A stretch of 18,718 nucleotides of DNA from 2-12-FULL-60-25 sp964638165 (GTDB taxonomy: Bacteria; Patescibacteriota; Patescibacteriia; 2-12-FULL-60-25): NCBI GenBank assembly GCA_964638165.1, contig CAZWYJ010000015.1:1-18718 (forward strand). Direction: 5' to 3'. Numbering within the stretch: position 1 is the first letter of the stretch; each line of letters begins with the position of its first letter. The position numbers were made by a program, and so were the translations under genes. The notes beneath the pieces are model-generated. The model saw nothing but the letters and a program-made list of their open reading frames with translations. It had not been told where the DNA came from and ran no database searches. Positions 5,146 to 12,071 of the stretch are shown in pieces.

Positions 5146-6039
5146 ATGCCTACACCGCTCCCCCGTATTTCCACCCTCATCGCCGACACGTGGAACGCTT
5201 TTTTCAAAAACTGGGAAACCATGCTTAGAACGAGCATCTGGGTCATTCCGGCCGTCATCCTGATGGGGTCCACGGATATCGCAAAAACCACGCCGGCTAT
5301 CTACGCCCCGATCTTCGCCGTCCTCAGCACCGTCGGCATCGTCATTTCGCTCTGGGTGACCATTCGTCTCTACCGAACGACCTTTGCCATCGAAGCCGGA
5401 AAGTCGGACATGAAAGACACGATCAAATCGGATATCCAATTCTTCCTCCCCTTCATCGTCATCGCCGGATTAAGTAGCGTGGCCACCGGCATCGGGTTCA
5501 TCTTCCTGATCATTCCGGGCATCTACTTGGCTATCCGCCTCGCCTTCGTAGAGCTCATCGTCATTGAAGAGCGCGTTCAGGCAAAAGGCGTCGTTCCATT
5601 CCTCGTCGCCCCGCTAACCGTTCTCGCCATCGCCTCAATCGGATATGCCGTCATGCCGAACAAGATCATCGGCCTCACCGCAGTTGCTCTTTCGATCGTG
5701 TACATGATCTACGGCCTCTACATACTCTACACGCTCAACAAAGAGCCCCTTCTCGCGTCATGGATGCTCACGAAAGGCCGTTTCTGGCCGGTCTTCAATC
5801 GCCAAGTCATTGGCATCCTCCTGTTCGGCCTCGTCGTCGGCGTGGTGGCAAACGTCTCACTCTGGATCGTTCAGACGATTTCCGGATTCGACCTCTCCGC
5901 TTCCTTAAATAGCGACCAGCCATCTCCGGCTTCCGTTCTCACATCAGGAGCCATTTCCGGGCTCATCCAAGCCGCATTCATCCCGGCGATCTGTTTCTTC
6001 GAAGTCAAGCTCTTCCAGTCCTTAAAAAAAACGCGGTAA
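5146..6039 (+). CDS. Polytopic membrane protein, YciC/DUF975-like
   Basis: A 297-residue integral membrane protein with about six hydrophobic segments, starting near residues 30-45, 55-72, 95-125, 145-165, 170-195 and 220-240, and one more near the C terminus. The block GIGFIFLIIPGIYLAIRLAF followed by an acidic EE, and a later SWMLTKGRFWPVF block, resemble the loop signature of the YciC (UPF0259), DUF975 and glycerophosphodiester-phosphodiesterase membrane-domain group. Their function is mostly unknown. The N terminus (about 30 residues before the first hydrophobic segment) is amphipathic. The ATG at 5146 is chosen because the ATG at 5128 overlaps the likely -10 box. It stands alone between the thyX hairpin and the IS element. 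I assign no biochemical role. Confidence 0.75.
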   Translation: MPTPLPRISTLIADTWNAFFKNWETMLRTSIWVIPAVILMGSTDIAKTTPAIYAPIFAVLSTVGIVISLWVTIRLYRTTFAIEAGKSDMKDTIKSDIQFFLPFIVIAGLSSVATGIGFIFLIIPGIYLAIRLAFVELIVIEERVQAKGVVPFLVAPLTVLAIASIGYAVMPNKIIGLTAVALSIVYMIYGLYILYTLNKEPLLASWMLTKGRFWPVFNRQVIGILLFGLVVGVVANVSLWIVQTISGFDLSASLNSDQPSPASVLTSGAISGLIQAAFIPAICFFEVKLFQSLKKTR

Positions 6040-6063
6040 CCGAACATTAGGGCAATGAACCTC

Positions 6064-6084
6064 CGCGCAGCAGAGCTGACGCGG
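6064..6084. repeat. IS end hairpin (tnpA 3' side)
   Basis: In CGCGCAGCAGAGCTGACGCGG, the arms CAGC/GCTG around AGA and the outer CGCG/CGCG form a hairpin with one bulged A. On this side one more flanking C lets the outer stem reach CCGCG/CGCGG. It matches 6552-6572 exactly and recurs at the right edge of the window. Confidence 0.85.
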
Positions 6085-6086
6085 TA

Positions 6087-6533
6087 TCAGCGGAACTCGA
6101 AAAGCTTTAGTTGGTCATTTTTGAGACCTTGGTGTGCAATGTAGGTACGAATCACGTCTTTATTCCCGCCTTCGCCAATGGTTGCGACAAAGAAACCATC
6201 TGACCAGAGTTCACCGCCCCAAAGTTCTCTTCGAAGATCCGGGTGCTGTTTGAATAACTGCTTGGCCGTGATGCTTTTGATCATTTGAATGAGGGAGGAG
6301 GGAGAGAACTTTGGTGCTGCGCTCACAAGGTAGTGGACGTGATTCGTATCAATGCCTACCTGTTCGAATTCGATGCTATAGCGCTCTTCGATTTCTTTGC
6401 AAACGGTATGGAGCGTCTGTTCACGGTCCAGACGACCGAAGATGGCCTTTCGATACTTCACCGGCGTGACGAAATGGTAGTGGATTTGATAGGCGTTATG
6501 CTCCGTCGTCTTGACCGCTCTCATACGCTCCAT
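6087..6533 (-). CDS. tnpA: IS200/IS605-family Y1 transposase
   Basis: A single-domain HUH transposase that cuts and rejoins single-stranded DNA at hairpin ends through a covalent phosphotyrosine. The 148 residues fit the family length. The HUH motif is HVH at 65-67 within TNHVHYLV, and the catalytic tyrosine is Tyr131 in RTYIAHQG, with Gln135 on the same helix. The WGGELWSDGFFVATIG segment (105-120) is typical of IS200 TnpA. No frameshift or internal stop is present, so it may be active. There is a weak SD (TAAGG) before the ATG. It lacks a TnpB partner. The stop codon lies just inside the repeated end sequence. Confidence 0.93.
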   Translation of the reverse strand: MERMRAVKTTEHNAYQIHYHFVTPVKYRKAIFGRLDREQTLHTVCKEIEERYSIEFEQVGIDTNHVHYLVSAAPKFSPSSLIQMIKSITAKQLFKQHPDLRRELWGGELWSDGFFVATIGEGGNKDVIRTYIAHQGLKNDQLKLFEFR

Positions 6534-6551
6534 ACCTTACCATAGGTGTCA

Positions 6552-6572
6552 CGCGCAGCAGAGCTGACGCGG
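6552..6572. repeat. IS end hairpin (tnpA 5' side)
   Basis: This is the same 21 bases as at 6064-6084 and in the same orientation. Similarity continues a few bases further (GCGGAATTAGCGA against GCGGTATCAGCGG). It lies 19 bp upstream of the tnpA start codon. Confidence 0.85.
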
Positions 6573-6581
6573 AATTAGCGA

Positions 6582-6660
6582 GTTAAAAAGCGCAATTTTT
6601 TTAATCTTTTTAATGTTTTAATCTTCTTATTGCCCTGATCTTTTAATTTTTTAATTCCGG
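6582..6660. repeat. T-rich word repeat upstream of gatB
   Basis: The gap between the IS element and gatB contains repeated TTTTAATC/TTTTAATG words (about 6596-6625) and TTTTAAT words (6641-6656), with spacing of 7 to 9 bases. A TAAGAT -10-like box at 6687-6692 lies 12 bases before the gatB ATG, without a clear -35 box. I see no gene here. Confidence 0.5.
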
Positions 6661-6704
6661 AATGCCTCTTGCCCTTGGCCATACGTTAAGATAAGCTCAA
6701 ACAC

Positions 6705-8207
6705 ATGAAATACGCCCCAATTATCGGCTTGGAGATCCACGTCCAGCTCAAAACGGCGACGAAACTCTTTTGCAGTTGCCCGAATATCAATGACGGCGAC
6801 GCATCTCCCAATACCGCGATCTGCCCGGTCTGCACCGGCCACCCCGGAGCGCTCCCGGCTCTGAATGCGCACGCGCTGGAGCTGGCCATGCTCGCCGGGC
6901 ATGCCATGCATTGCGATATTCCGGATACGGCAAAATTCGACCGCAAAAATTACTTCTATCCTGATCTGCCAAAGGGCTACCAAATTTCCCAGTTCGACAT
7001 CCCGGTCTGCGGAAAAGGGTATTTGGATATCGAGCTTGATGACGAGAACGCGCGGAGACAGTCGTTCCGTATCGAGATCACCCGCGCGCACGTGGAAGAA
7101 GATGCGGCCAAGAACCAGCATACGCCGGACGGTGCTTCCACGCTCGTTGACTATAACCGCGGAGGCACGCCCCTCCTTGAGATTGTCACGGAACCGGACT
7201 TCCGTTCAGCCGCGGAAGCGAAAGCCTTCCTCCAAGAACTGCGAACGCTCATGCGTCGGGTCGGCGTGTCAGATGCAGACATGGAGAAGGGGCAGATGCG
7301 TTGTGATGCCAATGTGTCGCTCATGCCGATCAATGATGACGGAACGTTTGCGCAGGTCGGGTACAACCCGAAGGTCGAGATCAAAAACATCAACTCCTTC
7401 CGTGCGGTGGAACGCGCCATCACGTACGAAATCTCCCGCCAGACGGATCTATTCGAGACAAATACCCTCCCGATCCAAAGCACGCGCGGGTGGGATGAGA
7501 ATCGTGGCGTGACCGTGGAACAGCGAACGAAGGAGGGCTCCGCGGATTATCGTTACTTCCCGGAACCCGATCTTCCGCCGGTCAACCTTGCTGACATTCG
7601 CGAGCGGATGCGAAGCAAGCTCCCGGAACTTCCGGCGGCCACGCGCCAACGCCTGCAGGAAGAATTCGGATTCAGCAAAACGGACGCCTCGTTCCTCGTG
7701 GCGAATGAGGGCTGGGCAGACTATGCGGATCGGGTCATGAGCGAATTGGGAGAATGGATGACGGTTTCGGAGGAAGAGAAGGCGAAAGTCGCCAAACTCG
7801 TCGGCGGCTGGCTCACGAGCAAGCTCGCCGGGTCTCTCACGGAGCTGAACCGGGCGATCCACGAGGTGAATATCACGCCGGAGAATTTTGCCGAGTTCAT
7901 CAAGATCCTCTCCAAGGGCGAAATCAATTCCGCGAATGGGCAAAAACTCCTCAAACTCATGATCGAGAAAGGCGCGGACCCGAGCCATCTCATGGAAGAA
8001 CATAATCTCGGACAGAATATGGATGAAGCCGAGGTCGTTGCACTCATCGAGAGACTCATTGCTGAAAATCCGGCACAAGTCGAGCAGTTCAAAGCCGGAA
8101 AAGAGAGCGTGCTCATGTGGTTCGTGGGTCAAGCCATGAAAGCCACGGAAGGCCGGGCAAATCCGGAACGCGTCAAAGAGATCGCGCGGGAGAAGATGGC
8201 CTCATAA
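6705..8207 (+). CDS. gatB: Asp/Glu-tRNA(Asn/Gln) amidotransferase subunit B
   Basis: GatB is the kinase/amidation subunit of GatCAB. It converts Glu-tRNA(Gln) and Asp-tRNA(Asn) to the amides in bacteria lacking GlnRS or AsnRS. The product has 500 residues, slightly longer than typical. The N-terminal catalytic cradle shows GLEIHVQL (8-15), the four zinc cysteines Cys23, Cys25, Cys40 and Cys43, and the signature YFYPDLPKGYQIS (83-95). The C-terminal third is the helical tail/YqeY domain that contacts tRNA. gatA and gatC are not adjacent. There is no SD before the ATG. The stop codon directly abuts the TTGACA of the next gene's promoter candidate. Confidence 0.97.
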   Translation: MKYAPIIGLEIHVQLKTATKLFCSCPNINDGDASPNTAICPVCTGHPGALPALNAHALELAMLAGHAMHCDIPDTAKFDRKNYFYPDLPKGYQISQFDIPVCGKGYLDIELDDENARRQSFRIEITRAHVEEDAAKNQHTPDGASTLVDYNRGGTPLLEIVTEPDFRSAAEAKAFLQELRTLMRRVGVSDADMEKGQMRCDANVSLMPINDDGTFAQVGYNPKVEIKNINSFRAVERAITYEISRQTDLFETNTLPIQSTRGWDENRGVTVEQRTKEGSADYRYFPEPDLPPVNLADIRERMRSKLPELPAATRQRLQEEFGFSKTDASFLVANEGWADYADRVMSELGEWMTVSEEEKAKVAKLVGGWLTSKLAGSLTELNRAIHEVNITPENFAEFIKILSKGEINSANGQKLLKLMIEKGADPSHLMEEHNLGQNMDEAEVVALIERLIAENPAQVEQFKAGKESVLMWFVGQAMKATEGRANPERVKEIAREKMAS

Positions 8208-8236
8208 TTGACACGCTACCAAAAATAACGTACACC
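8208..8236 (+). promoter_or_regulatory. Promoter candidate of the TTG-start gene at 8258
   Basis: A perfect TTGACA (8208-8213) begins at the base after the gatB stop codon. After 17 bp comes TACACC (8231-8236), a weak -10 match. Predicted initiation near 8242-8243 falls in the loop of the SD hairpin, so the RNA would lack the anti-SD arm. Confidence 0.45.
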
Positions 8237-8255
8237 TCCTCTCGCAGGAGGTGTA
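8231..8255 (+). promoter_or_regulatory. Hairpin sequestering a strong SD
   Basis: TACACCTCCT (8231-8240) and AGGAGGTGTA (8246-8255) form a perfect 10-bp stem with a 5-nt loop. The right arm contains the SD AGGAGG (8246-8251), seven bases before the TTG start at 8258. In RNA read through from gatB this SD would be fully paired. The following ATTTTG is a short U-rich run, so the hairpin could also act as a weak gatB terminator. Confidence 0.7.
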
Positions 8256-8257
8256 TT

Positions 8258-8884
8258 TTGACAGAACGAATAAAACCAAAAATACTCAATGGGCCTCTGT
8301 GGAGAGACAGATCCCAAGCACGAGAAGATCTCTTTCTTGATGACAAAGGCGTCATTCCCAGGGAGTGGCTAAACCGCCCGCTCGCTCTTCCGTATGCGAT
8401 ATTCGTACAGAAACTGAACGCCATGATCCGCTATACGCTTTCAGAAGAGCAAGGGATCCATCCCGTGCTCACTCCTGAAAACGCCAACTCTGATTTCTTC
8501 ATAGAGGTCTGGGATATCGCAACCGACAATAACGCCATCATCGGATGGCCAACCGGTCATGGCATATGGGCGCGGGAAATAATCTCCTGCTCTCCGGAGC
8601 AGGTCGCGTGGCTCAAACGACGATGGGAAATCGAGTACGAGTTCAAAGAGGCTCTCGTTGCGGAACTGAATCGTGCTCAATTGGATAAATGGAGCATCAC
8701 CATGCGAAGGCAGAGAGCCCTTGAAGATGCCGGACTCGATGATGCATCCATTGCAAAAAAACGCGAAGAAGTGCTCTGCGAAGCCCGCGCGGACGATAAA
8801 TCCATCGCAATAGCAAAGGAAAAAGTCCGCGCACGCGTGAGGCTCCAATTCCCCGAAACGGACGATGAACCCGCCACCTCATAG
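8258..8884 (+). CDS. Hypothetical protein, TTG start
   Basis: I do not recognise this 209-residue protein. It begins with TTG, seven bases after a consensus SD (AGGAGG), and reads MTERIKPKILNGPLW. The open frame extends back into gatB, but the SD and spacing fix the start. The N half is mixed alpha/beta with aromatic residues (DFFIEVWDIATDNNAIIGWP). The C half, from about residue 115, is strongly charged and helical, rich in Glu, Arg and Lys, and could be an extended helix or coiled region. There is no signal peptide or membrane segment, so it is probably cytoplasmic. Together with the next gene it forms a pair sharing TTG start, strong SD, SD hairpin and TTGAC promoter, unlike all neighbours. 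This suggests common regulation or acquired origin. Confidence 0.7.
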   Translation: MTERIKPKILNGPLWRDRSQAREDLFLDDKGVIPREWLNRPLALPYAIFVQKLNAMIRYTLSEEQGIHPVLTPENANSDFFIEVWDIATDNNAIIGWPTGHGIWAREIISCSPEQVAWLKRRWEIEYEFKEALVAELNRAQLDKWSITMRRQRALEDAGLDDASIAKKREEVLCEARADDKSIAIAKEKVRARVRLQFPETDDEPATS

Positions 8885-8919
8885 GACACCCGCCCCTTCT
8901 CCCCCGCTCCTTTTCCGAC

Positions 8920-8952
8920 ACGCGCCGCAGACCACACGGGTTTGCGGCGCGT
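8920..8952 (+). terminator. GC-rich hairpin after the first orphan gene
   Basis: ACGCGCCGCA (8920-8929) pairs perfectly over 10 bp with TGCGGCGCGT (8943-8952). The following CCTCATTTCTC is pyrimidine-rich but not a clean U-run. It is probably a terminator or 3'-stabilising hairpin, placed 35 bp after the stop codon. Confidence 0.6.
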
Positions 8953-8973
8953 CCTCATTTCTCAAACCCGTTC

Positions 8974-9002
8974 TTGACGGAAGCGTCCGAAAAGAGCACG
9001 AT
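8974..9002 (+). promoter_or_regulatory. Promoter candidate of the TTG-start gene at 9029
   Basis: TTGACG (8974-8979) and a weak CACGAT (8997-9002) are spaced by 17 bp. Initiation near 9008-9009 would again fall just after the anti-SD arm (9004-9008). This copies the arrangement before the gene at 8258. Confidence 0.4.
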
Positions 9003-9003
9003 T

Positions 9004-9022
9004 TCTCCATCCCGAAAGGAGA
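9004..9022 (+). promoter_or_regulatory. Second SD-sequestering hairpin
   Basis: TCTCC (9004-9008) pairs with GGAGA (9018-9022) around a 9-nt loop. The right arm belongs to the SD AAAGGAGA, six bases before the TTG start at 9029. The stem is shorter than in the preceding gene, but the geometry is the same. Confidence 0.5.
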
Positions 9023-9028
9023 CGAACC

Positions 9029-9532
9029 TTGTCCGTAGAACAAGTAAACGAAAACGAGCGTCTCGTCCTGAGACTCCTCAAAGAAGCGGAGATTTCGATC
9101 GGCCAAGCGCGTAGAACAGCCGTCACCATCACGGATGACGGATCCGCAAAACCAACCGACTCGGGCGAAAGCTATGAGCTCACGTTCGGTGCAGACGTGC
9201 TCACATGGAGCATCGTTCCTCAACCGAACCCTTGCGTCGAAATCGGCATCGTGACCCGCGTAGGCGAACAAGGAAGCATTGGCATCAAAATCCGCATGAA
9301 GGCGGATGGATGGGTACTCTGCTACCAGAATCGCAGAGATGCACACGTCCATAGCGAATCTCCGGAAGCCAAGGCAACCCACGAGCTCGCTTGTCGGATC
9401 CGCTCATCGGCCTGCAACATCAACACTCCACTTCCGGATATCATCGCCGAGGAACAGATTTGCCTTCAGAACGCAGAGGGCCTCGAACGAGCCATTCGCA
9501 CCTTGCTTGCTCATATCGCGGAAGCGGACTAG
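9029..9532 (+). CDS. Hypothetical protein, TTG start
   Basis: I do not recognise this 167-residue protein. The TTG start is supported by the SD AAAGGAGA at the right distance; no ATG near this position is preceded by an SD. The N-terminal about 30 residues are helical (ENERLVLRLLKEAEISIGQARRTAV). A beta-rich middle follows (SYELTFGADVLTWSIVP, CVEIGIVTRVGEQGSIGIKIRMKADGWVLCYQ), and a C-terminal helical part contains Cys121, Cys129 and Cys145 and ends ERAIRTLLAHIAEAD. No secretion signal is seen, so it is probably cytoplasmic. It could partner with the product of the preceding gene, since the two share start-codon type and regulatory layout. It converges on miaA, with a bidirectional terminator between. 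Confidence 0.7.
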   Translation: MSVEQVNENERLVLRLLKEAEISIGQARRTAVTITDDGSAKPTDSGESYELTFGADVLTWSIVPQPNPCVEIGIVTRVGEQGSIGIKIRMKADGWVLCYQNRRDAHVHSESPEAKATHELACRIRSSACNINTPLPDIIAEEQICLQNAEGLERAIRTLLAHIAEAD

Positions 9533-9563
9533 AAAAACTCCGTAGCTTTCCGCCAACGCTCTT

Positions 9564-9613
9564 GAGCGCCCCGATCTATCCCGATAATCATCAGGATGTC
9601 CATCGGGGCGCTC
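9564..9613. terminator. Hairpin between convergent genes
   Basis: GAGCGCCCCGAT (9564-9575) and ATCGGGGCGCTC (9602-9613) are perfect 12-bp arms around a 26-nt loop. On the plus strand ACATATTTTT follows, so it probably terminates the 9029 gene. The miaA stop codon (9612-9614) lies in the right arm. The words GCGCCCCGAT and ATCATCAGG recur in the eno terminator at 10753-10775, so the two hairpins look related. Confidence 0.75.
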
Positions 9614-10583
9614 ACATATTTTTGAGCCAGGATCTCACTCTTTTCATCCCATCCTTCGCATCCTTCACCCACACGATGCGAGGATCGCGCTTAAACCACG
9701 TCCACTGCCGACGAATGTAGGCGTGCGTCAACTTTTTGATCTTCTCCACGGCATCCTCCATGGAGACCTCACCGCGCAGCGCCATGGCGATCTCTCGATA
9801 TCCAAGCGCGGTAAAAGCCGGAGACGAGTCAGAGACACCCTCTTTCAAAAGAATCTCCACTTCATTCGCCAATCCCAAGGAAACCATCTCGTCAACAGCA
9901 GTATCCGCACGAGCGAATAATTCTTCCCGCGTGCGATCAATGCCGATCTGAAGCGCATCAACGAGCGGCGGTCCCTTCTTGCGAAGCTCCGCCATCTTCT
10001 TGCCCGTGAACGTCATCATCTCAAGCGCGCGCACCACGCGTCGTTTGTTGCAAAGGTCAACCTCAACACCGCCCTCCGGATCAATATGAAGCAACAGGCG
10101 AACCAGATCGTCAAGCTCCTTTTCTTCATACGCTGTACGCAAAACGGGCTGTGGTGGCACATTCGGAAAATCCAGATGATCAATGAGTCCCGCGATGTAC
10201 AAACCCGTTCCCCCGACAACGATCGGGAGGTGCTTGCGCTTCGTAATGCCCTTCACGGCCTTCATGGCGGACTCGCGCCACTCCGCCGCGCTATACGTCT
10301 CACTCGGAGGCAAAAAGTCCATCAAGTAGTGAGGAATCGAGCAATGGATGAATGCACGGTGGCGACGCTTATAGAGGCCACTCACGCCCCGTGGCTTTCC
10401 CGTTCCGATACTGACTTGCCGATAGATCTGCCTGGCATCGGCATTGATGATCTCTCCATCAAACGCCTGAGCCACCTGAACCCCGAAATCCGTTTTTCCG
10501 CTCGATGTGGCCCCGACCACGAAGAGAACGCGCGGAAGCTGTTTCAGCTTCTTTGAGCTCTGTCGCACAGGCGTTCGTTTCAT
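9612..10583 (-). CDS. miaA: tRNA dimethylallyltransferase
   Basis: MiaA adds a dimethylallyl group to N6 of A37 in tRNAs reading UNN codons. From the ATG at 10583 it has 323 residues, the family length. Visible motifs are the P-loop GATSSGKT (24-31), NADARQIYR (47-55, usually NADSMQVYR), IGTGKP (59-64), the VGGTGLY segment and RRVVRALE. The C-terminal region TWFKRD is also typical. An upstream in-frame ATG at 10649 would add 22 unrelated residues; the chosen start has AGAGG at SD distance and fits the family. It is the last gene of the minus-strand run, downstream of eno but separated from it by two terminator-like hairpins, so it probably has its own promoter. Confidence 0.95.
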   Translation of the reverse strand: MKRTPVRQSSKKLKQLPRVLFVVGATSSGKTDFGVQVAQAFDGEIINADARQIYRQVSIGTGKPRGVSGLYKRRHRAFIHCSIPHYLMDFLPPSETYSAAEWRESAMKAVKGITKRKHLPIVVGGTGLYIAGLIDHLDFPNVPPQPVLRTAYEEKELDDLVRLLLHIDPEGGVEVDLCNKRRVVRALEMMTFTGKKMAELRKKGPPLVDALQIGIDRTREELFARADTAVDEMVSLGLANEVEILLKEGVSDSSPAFTALGYREIAMALRGEVSMEDAVEKIKKLTHAYIRRQWTWFKRDPRIVWVKDAKDGMKRVRSWLKNM

Positions 10584-10620
10584 TGCCTCTACGGTAACAA
10601 ATGCTTTTCCACAGGGCAAT

Positions 10621-10649
10621 ATGACCTCCATCCAAACGATGGGCGTCAA
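10621..10649 (-). promoter_or_regulatory. Possible promoter of miaA
   Basis: On the minus strand TTGACG (10649-10644) is followed after 17 bp by GGTCAT (10626-10621), a weak -10 box. It would give a leader of about 30 nt containing the miaA SD. A second TTTTTGACG copy lies about 35 bp upstream (10679-10687). Confidence 0.35.
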
Positions 10650-10682
10650 AAAGCCCCCATGCTATGCTAAAAAAATACCGTC

Positions 10683-10711
10683 AAAAAGCCTCGCAAGATG
10701 CGGGGCTTTTT
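10683..10711 (+). terminator. Terminator-like hairpin between eno and miaA
   Basis: AAAAAGCC (10683-10690) pairs with GGCTTTTT (10704-10711), with an inner CGC/GCG stem and a loop of five. The remaining T/G position pairs only in plus-strand RNA, so it works better in that direction, although no plus-strand gene is evident. It may be bidirectional and back up the eno terminator. Confidence 0.6.
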
Positions 10712-10743
10712 ATCATCCCCTGTCTTTTTAGCAAATTTGTAGA

Positions 10744-10775
10744 ACAAAAAAAGCGCCCCGATATCATCAGGGCGC
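10744..10775 (-). terminator. Intrinsic terminator of eno
   Basis: In minus-strand RNA GCGCCCUGAU (10775-10766) pairs with AUCGGGGCGC (10762-10753) over 10 bp with one wobble and a 3-nt loop. Seven U residues follow (10752-10746). It is an excellent intrinsic terminator about 35 bp after the eno stop. Confidence 0.92.
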
Positions 10776-10793
10776 CCCGAACGGGTCGTGAAA

Positions 10794-10809
10794 GCGGTTC
10801 ACGAACCGC
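10794..10809. repeat. GC palindrome GCGGTTC-AC-GAACCGC
   Basis: A 7-bp perfect inverted repeat with a 2-nt centre lies directly after the eno stop codon. Its core matches the palindrome at 1006-1025 (CGGTTC...GAACCG). It is a member of the small dispersed palindrome family. Confidence 0.7.
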
Positions 10810-10811
10810 CA

Positions 10812-12071
10812 CTACGCTTTCATCTCCATTTCGATCTCCATGAGACGATTATACTTTTCCACCCGGTCTGAACGGGAAAGGGAGCCTGTCTTGATGAATG
10901 CCGCACCGGAAGCCACAGCGAGGTCCGCAATCGTGGTATCCGCGGTCTCGCCGGAGCGGTGAGAGACACTTACCGCGAATCCGGCTTTATGCGCCATCTC
11001 AATAGCCGCGACGGTTTCCGTCAGCGAACCGATCTGATTGAGCTTGATGAGGACGGCATTCGCAGCCTTCTCCCTGATACCCCGCGCGAGGCGTTCCACG
11101 TTCGTAACGAAGAAGTCATCGCCCACGAGCGCGGACTTCTTTCCGAGGACTGGCACACTCTTCTTCCACCCCTCCCAATCATCCTCTGCAAAAATATCTT
11201 CGAGCGATACGATCGGGTACTTCTTCTGCCACTCTTGATAGCGCTTCAAGAGCTGTACAGCTGTGAATGTCTTGCCCTCCGTATTGAATTCATAGACTCC
11301 CTTCTCCTCATCGTACATTTCCGTGCTCGCGACATCCGTTGCAAGCGCGATATCCTTCCCCGGCTTATACCCCGCCTCGCGAATCGCCTGAACCAAGAGG
11401 TCGAATGCCGCTTCCACGTTCTTGAGCTTCGGCGCGAATCCCCCCTCATCCCCGACCGTGGTCGGATACCCCTTCGCCTTGAGAAGTTTAGCGAGCGTGT
11501 GGAAGACTTCCGATCCGGCACGAATGCGCTCTGCCATCTTCTTCATCTGCGGAACGATCATGCATTCCTGTACATCGAGCGACCAGCCCGCGTGCGCGCC
11601 GCCGTTCAGCACATTCATGGTCGGAATCGGCAAGCTCGCCTTATGACTGAACGCGTAAGTCTTACGAAGCGACTTCCAGAGTGGCATGTGGCGATGGTCA
11701 GCCACGGCTTGCGCGAGCGCGAGCGAAACCGAGAGAATGGCATTCGCCCCGAGCTTTGACTTATTCTGCGTGCCGTCCAGCGCGATCATGAGCGCATCCA
11801 AGGCCTTCTGCTTGGTCGCATCTAGGCCTCTTATCTTCGGCGCGATGATTGTATTCACGTTCTTCACGGCTTTGAGCACGCCCTTCCCCTGATAGCGACG
11901 TCCTCCGTCCCGAAGCTCGAGCGCTTCGTGCACGCCCGTGGATGCACCGGATGGAACCATGGCTTCGGCCGTTGCGCCGCTCTTGAGCGTCACGCGGCAG
12001 GCAATCGTCGGATTCCCGCGGGAATCAAGAACTTCACGAGCAATGACGGATGTGATGGCGGTGGGAGACAT
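10812..12071 (-). CDS. eno: Enolase (phosphopyruvate hydratase)
   Basis: Glycolytic enzyme interconverting 2-phosphoglycerate and phosphoenolpyruvate. From the ATG at 12071 the product has 419 residues, close to the usual 430. The N terminus has AREVLDSRGNPT. Catalytic and metal residues are present: Glu209 in VGDEGGFAP, Asp246 in LATDVAS, Glu291 in SLEDIF, Asp318 in VGDDF, Lys343 in LIKLNQ, and His371 in SHRSGET. The frame is open upstream to 12116 through a hairpin and would add 15 unlikely residues, so the inner ATG is preferred. There is no SD. A hairpin with a U6 run abuts the start codon. Together with pgk and gap upstream on the same strand it represents lower glycolysis; tpi and gpm are not here. 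Confidence 0.97.
   Translation of the reverse strand: MSPTAITSVIAREVLDSRGNPTIACRVTLKSGATAEAMVPSGASTGVHEALELRDGGRRYQGKGVLKAVKNVNTIIAPKIRGLDATKQKALDALMIALDGTQNKSKLGANAILSVSLALAQAVADHRHMPLWKSLRKTYAFSHKASLPIPTMNVLNGGAHAGWSLDVQECMIVPQMKKMAERIRAGSEVFHTLAKLLKAKGYPTTVGDEGGFAPKLKNVEAAFDLLVQAIREAGYKPGKDIALATDVASTEMYDEEKGVYEFNTEGKTFTAVQLLKRYQEWQKKYPIVSLEDIFAEDDWEGWKKSVPVLGKKSALVGDDFFVTNVERLARGIREKAANAVLIKLNQIGSLTETVAAIEMAHKAGFAVSVSHRSGETADTTIADLAVASGAAFIKTGSLSRSDRVEKYNRLMEIEMEMKA

Larger units (their letters stand above)
6054..6581 (-). mobile_element. IS200/IS605-type insertion sequence (single tnpA)
   Basis: An element of about 530 bp carrying only a Y1 transposase. Its boundaries come from two observations. 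First, the sequence from 6054 inward recurs at 18665-18718 with one mismatch in 54, defining the transposase 3' side edge. Second, the same 21-nt hairpin sequence lies at both ends (6064-6084 and 6552-6572) in direct orientation. Subterminal hairpins read on the same strand, instead of terminal inverted repeats, are the hallmark of IS200/IS605 single-strand transposition. The outer edge on the tnpA 5' side is uncertain by roughly ten bases. It is inserted between the membrane-protein gene and gatB and breaks neither. Confidence 0.85.

Noticed and set aside
10643..10711. Small plus-strand RNA gene between eno and miaA (a terminator with a TGCTATGCT box before it)
   Set aside because: There are only about 10 bases between the possible -10 and the hairpin, and no -35 or conserved body; it is more simply a bidirectional terminator.
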